From Coprinellus micaceus (taxonomy: Eukaryota > Basidiomycota > Agaricomycetes > Agaricales > Psathyrellaceae), in assembly GCA_951394405.1 (NCBI GenBank), contig OX596341.1, positions 2,666,001 to 2,730,000 of the forward strand: DNA of 64,000 nucleotides, in the 5' to 3' direction. The notes beneath the pieces were generated by a model. That model saw only the letters and a list, made by a program, of their open reading frames with translations. It did no database searches and was not told the origin of the DNA. How positions within the stretch are numbered: position 1 is the stretch's first letter; each line of letters begins with the position of its first letter. Positions 63,305-64,000 of the stretch are shown piece by piece. Both the position numbers and the translations under genes were made by a program.

Positions 63305-64000
63305 TCCTTCCAAGGATATACGAGGAATATAACAAAAAGATTGAATAGAAAGAGGAGATGGAGGGATTTTGGTTTCGATGACCTGCTCAACTGGCAGCAC
63401 GCGTTGGGCGGAATTTTCGGGTGAACTGATGTTTTCCGGGTCCGTCCGGATTCGCACCTATTATGGCAGGTACTTCGCACGTTGCTGCCAATCTCTCGAC
63501 AGCGATTGGTGCCCGGGTTCAAAGGGTCGAATAGACAGTATGATTCGTGTAAATATCGATAGTACGTATGTATGATATGCATGGAGAGTCAGCGACAGTA
63601 TGGGAGAGAGAGACGAAAGGAATGCGAGGGTAAGCAAAAGTCATTCGTTTGCATTCGACAGAGCGTAAACGGATAGAACAGGGGGCGGTAGTTGACAATG
63701 GAACAGAGTTCGACGACGAATGAAACAGAGAAAAAAGATATAATAGACAGAAGTGAAGTGAGAACGAGACCAGAAAGAGAGGATGTGGAATTATCAGACA
63801 GCAACACGGAATGAACAGGAAAACAGGTGAGACGACGAAGGAAGAGACAGAAGAAGTGCGTAAATGTCAAGATTCACAACCGCAAAATCCCACCACCACA
63901 CTCAACCGTTCTCACCAAAACACCCAACGCGCTCCTCGGGATCCACCTCAACTCGAACTCTGGTTCCCAGGACTCGCAGCGGCATTATGCTGCGACATGT
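63305..64000. other. QCR2 upstream region, no gene recognised
   Basis: 696 bp that is pyrimidine-rich on the minus strand (transcribed side), as expected of the promoter and 5' leader. No other gene can be supported. Confidence 0.5.

Overview
This is a window of nuclear genome from a filamentous basidiomycete, most likely an Agaricomycete. Genes are split by many short (about 45-60 bp) GT-AG introns. The gene families are typical of mushroom-forming fungi: NACHT proteins with a 'HNS.ER..PKCHP.TR' linker, F-box cargo families, a multi-intron cytochrome P450, a secreted M43-type metalloprotease and a Tad-like LINE. I could not run any search, so family names come from motif reading only.

Layout. 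(1) 214-1603 and 39335-40121 are the two halves of one secreted TIM-barrel, glycoside-hydrolase-like gene. It is split by (2) a LINE (1604-39319) with a 15-bp target-site duplication, a 31-nt poly-A tail, ORF1 and ORF2. LINE ORF2 is itself split between 9630 and 38318 by (3) a 28,687-bp Helentron/Helitron2-like element (9631-38317). Removing each insertion restores an open frame: the LINE ORF2 totals 1636 codons and the host gene 647 codons. The Helentron has 10-bp asymmetric terminal inverted repeats, a 3' hairpin and a T|T target. It carries a 2543-residue Rep/helicase with a C-terminal cysteine-protease-like domain, a co-oriented low-complexity multi-exon gene, a pair of related small genes at its two ends, and about nine cargo genes. 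The cargo is mostly F-box proteins and a nucleotidyltransferase-like family in five copies, two of them fused to F-boxes.

(4) 40551-42569 is a cytochrome P450. (5) 43506-44035 is a non-autonomous hAT-like element with 14-bp TIRs and a perfect 8-bp target duplication. (6) 44937-46151 is a secreted metalloprotease. (7) 46764-48310 holds four diverged tandem units of about 420 bp. Each contains a tRNA-like closing stem, an A-box-like motif and a T-run, and the array sits just before a canonical tRNA-Glu(CUC) at 48594-48665. (8) 49938-51589 is translation elongation factor 1B gamma.

(9) 51932-60081 holds three paralogous NACHT P-loop NTPases, one on + and two on -. A duplicated scrap of the 3' end of QCR2 lies between the second and third. 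(10) 61368-63304 is the intact QCR2 gene (mitochondrial complex III core protein 2) on the minus strand.

The housekeeping genes (eEF1B gamma, QCR2, tRNA) mark this as ordinary euchromatin that has taken serial transposon hits. The nested block from 1604 to 39319 is the accessory part and the most interesting: a large, apparently young rolling-circle transposon with an F-box/nucleotidyltransferase-like cargo.
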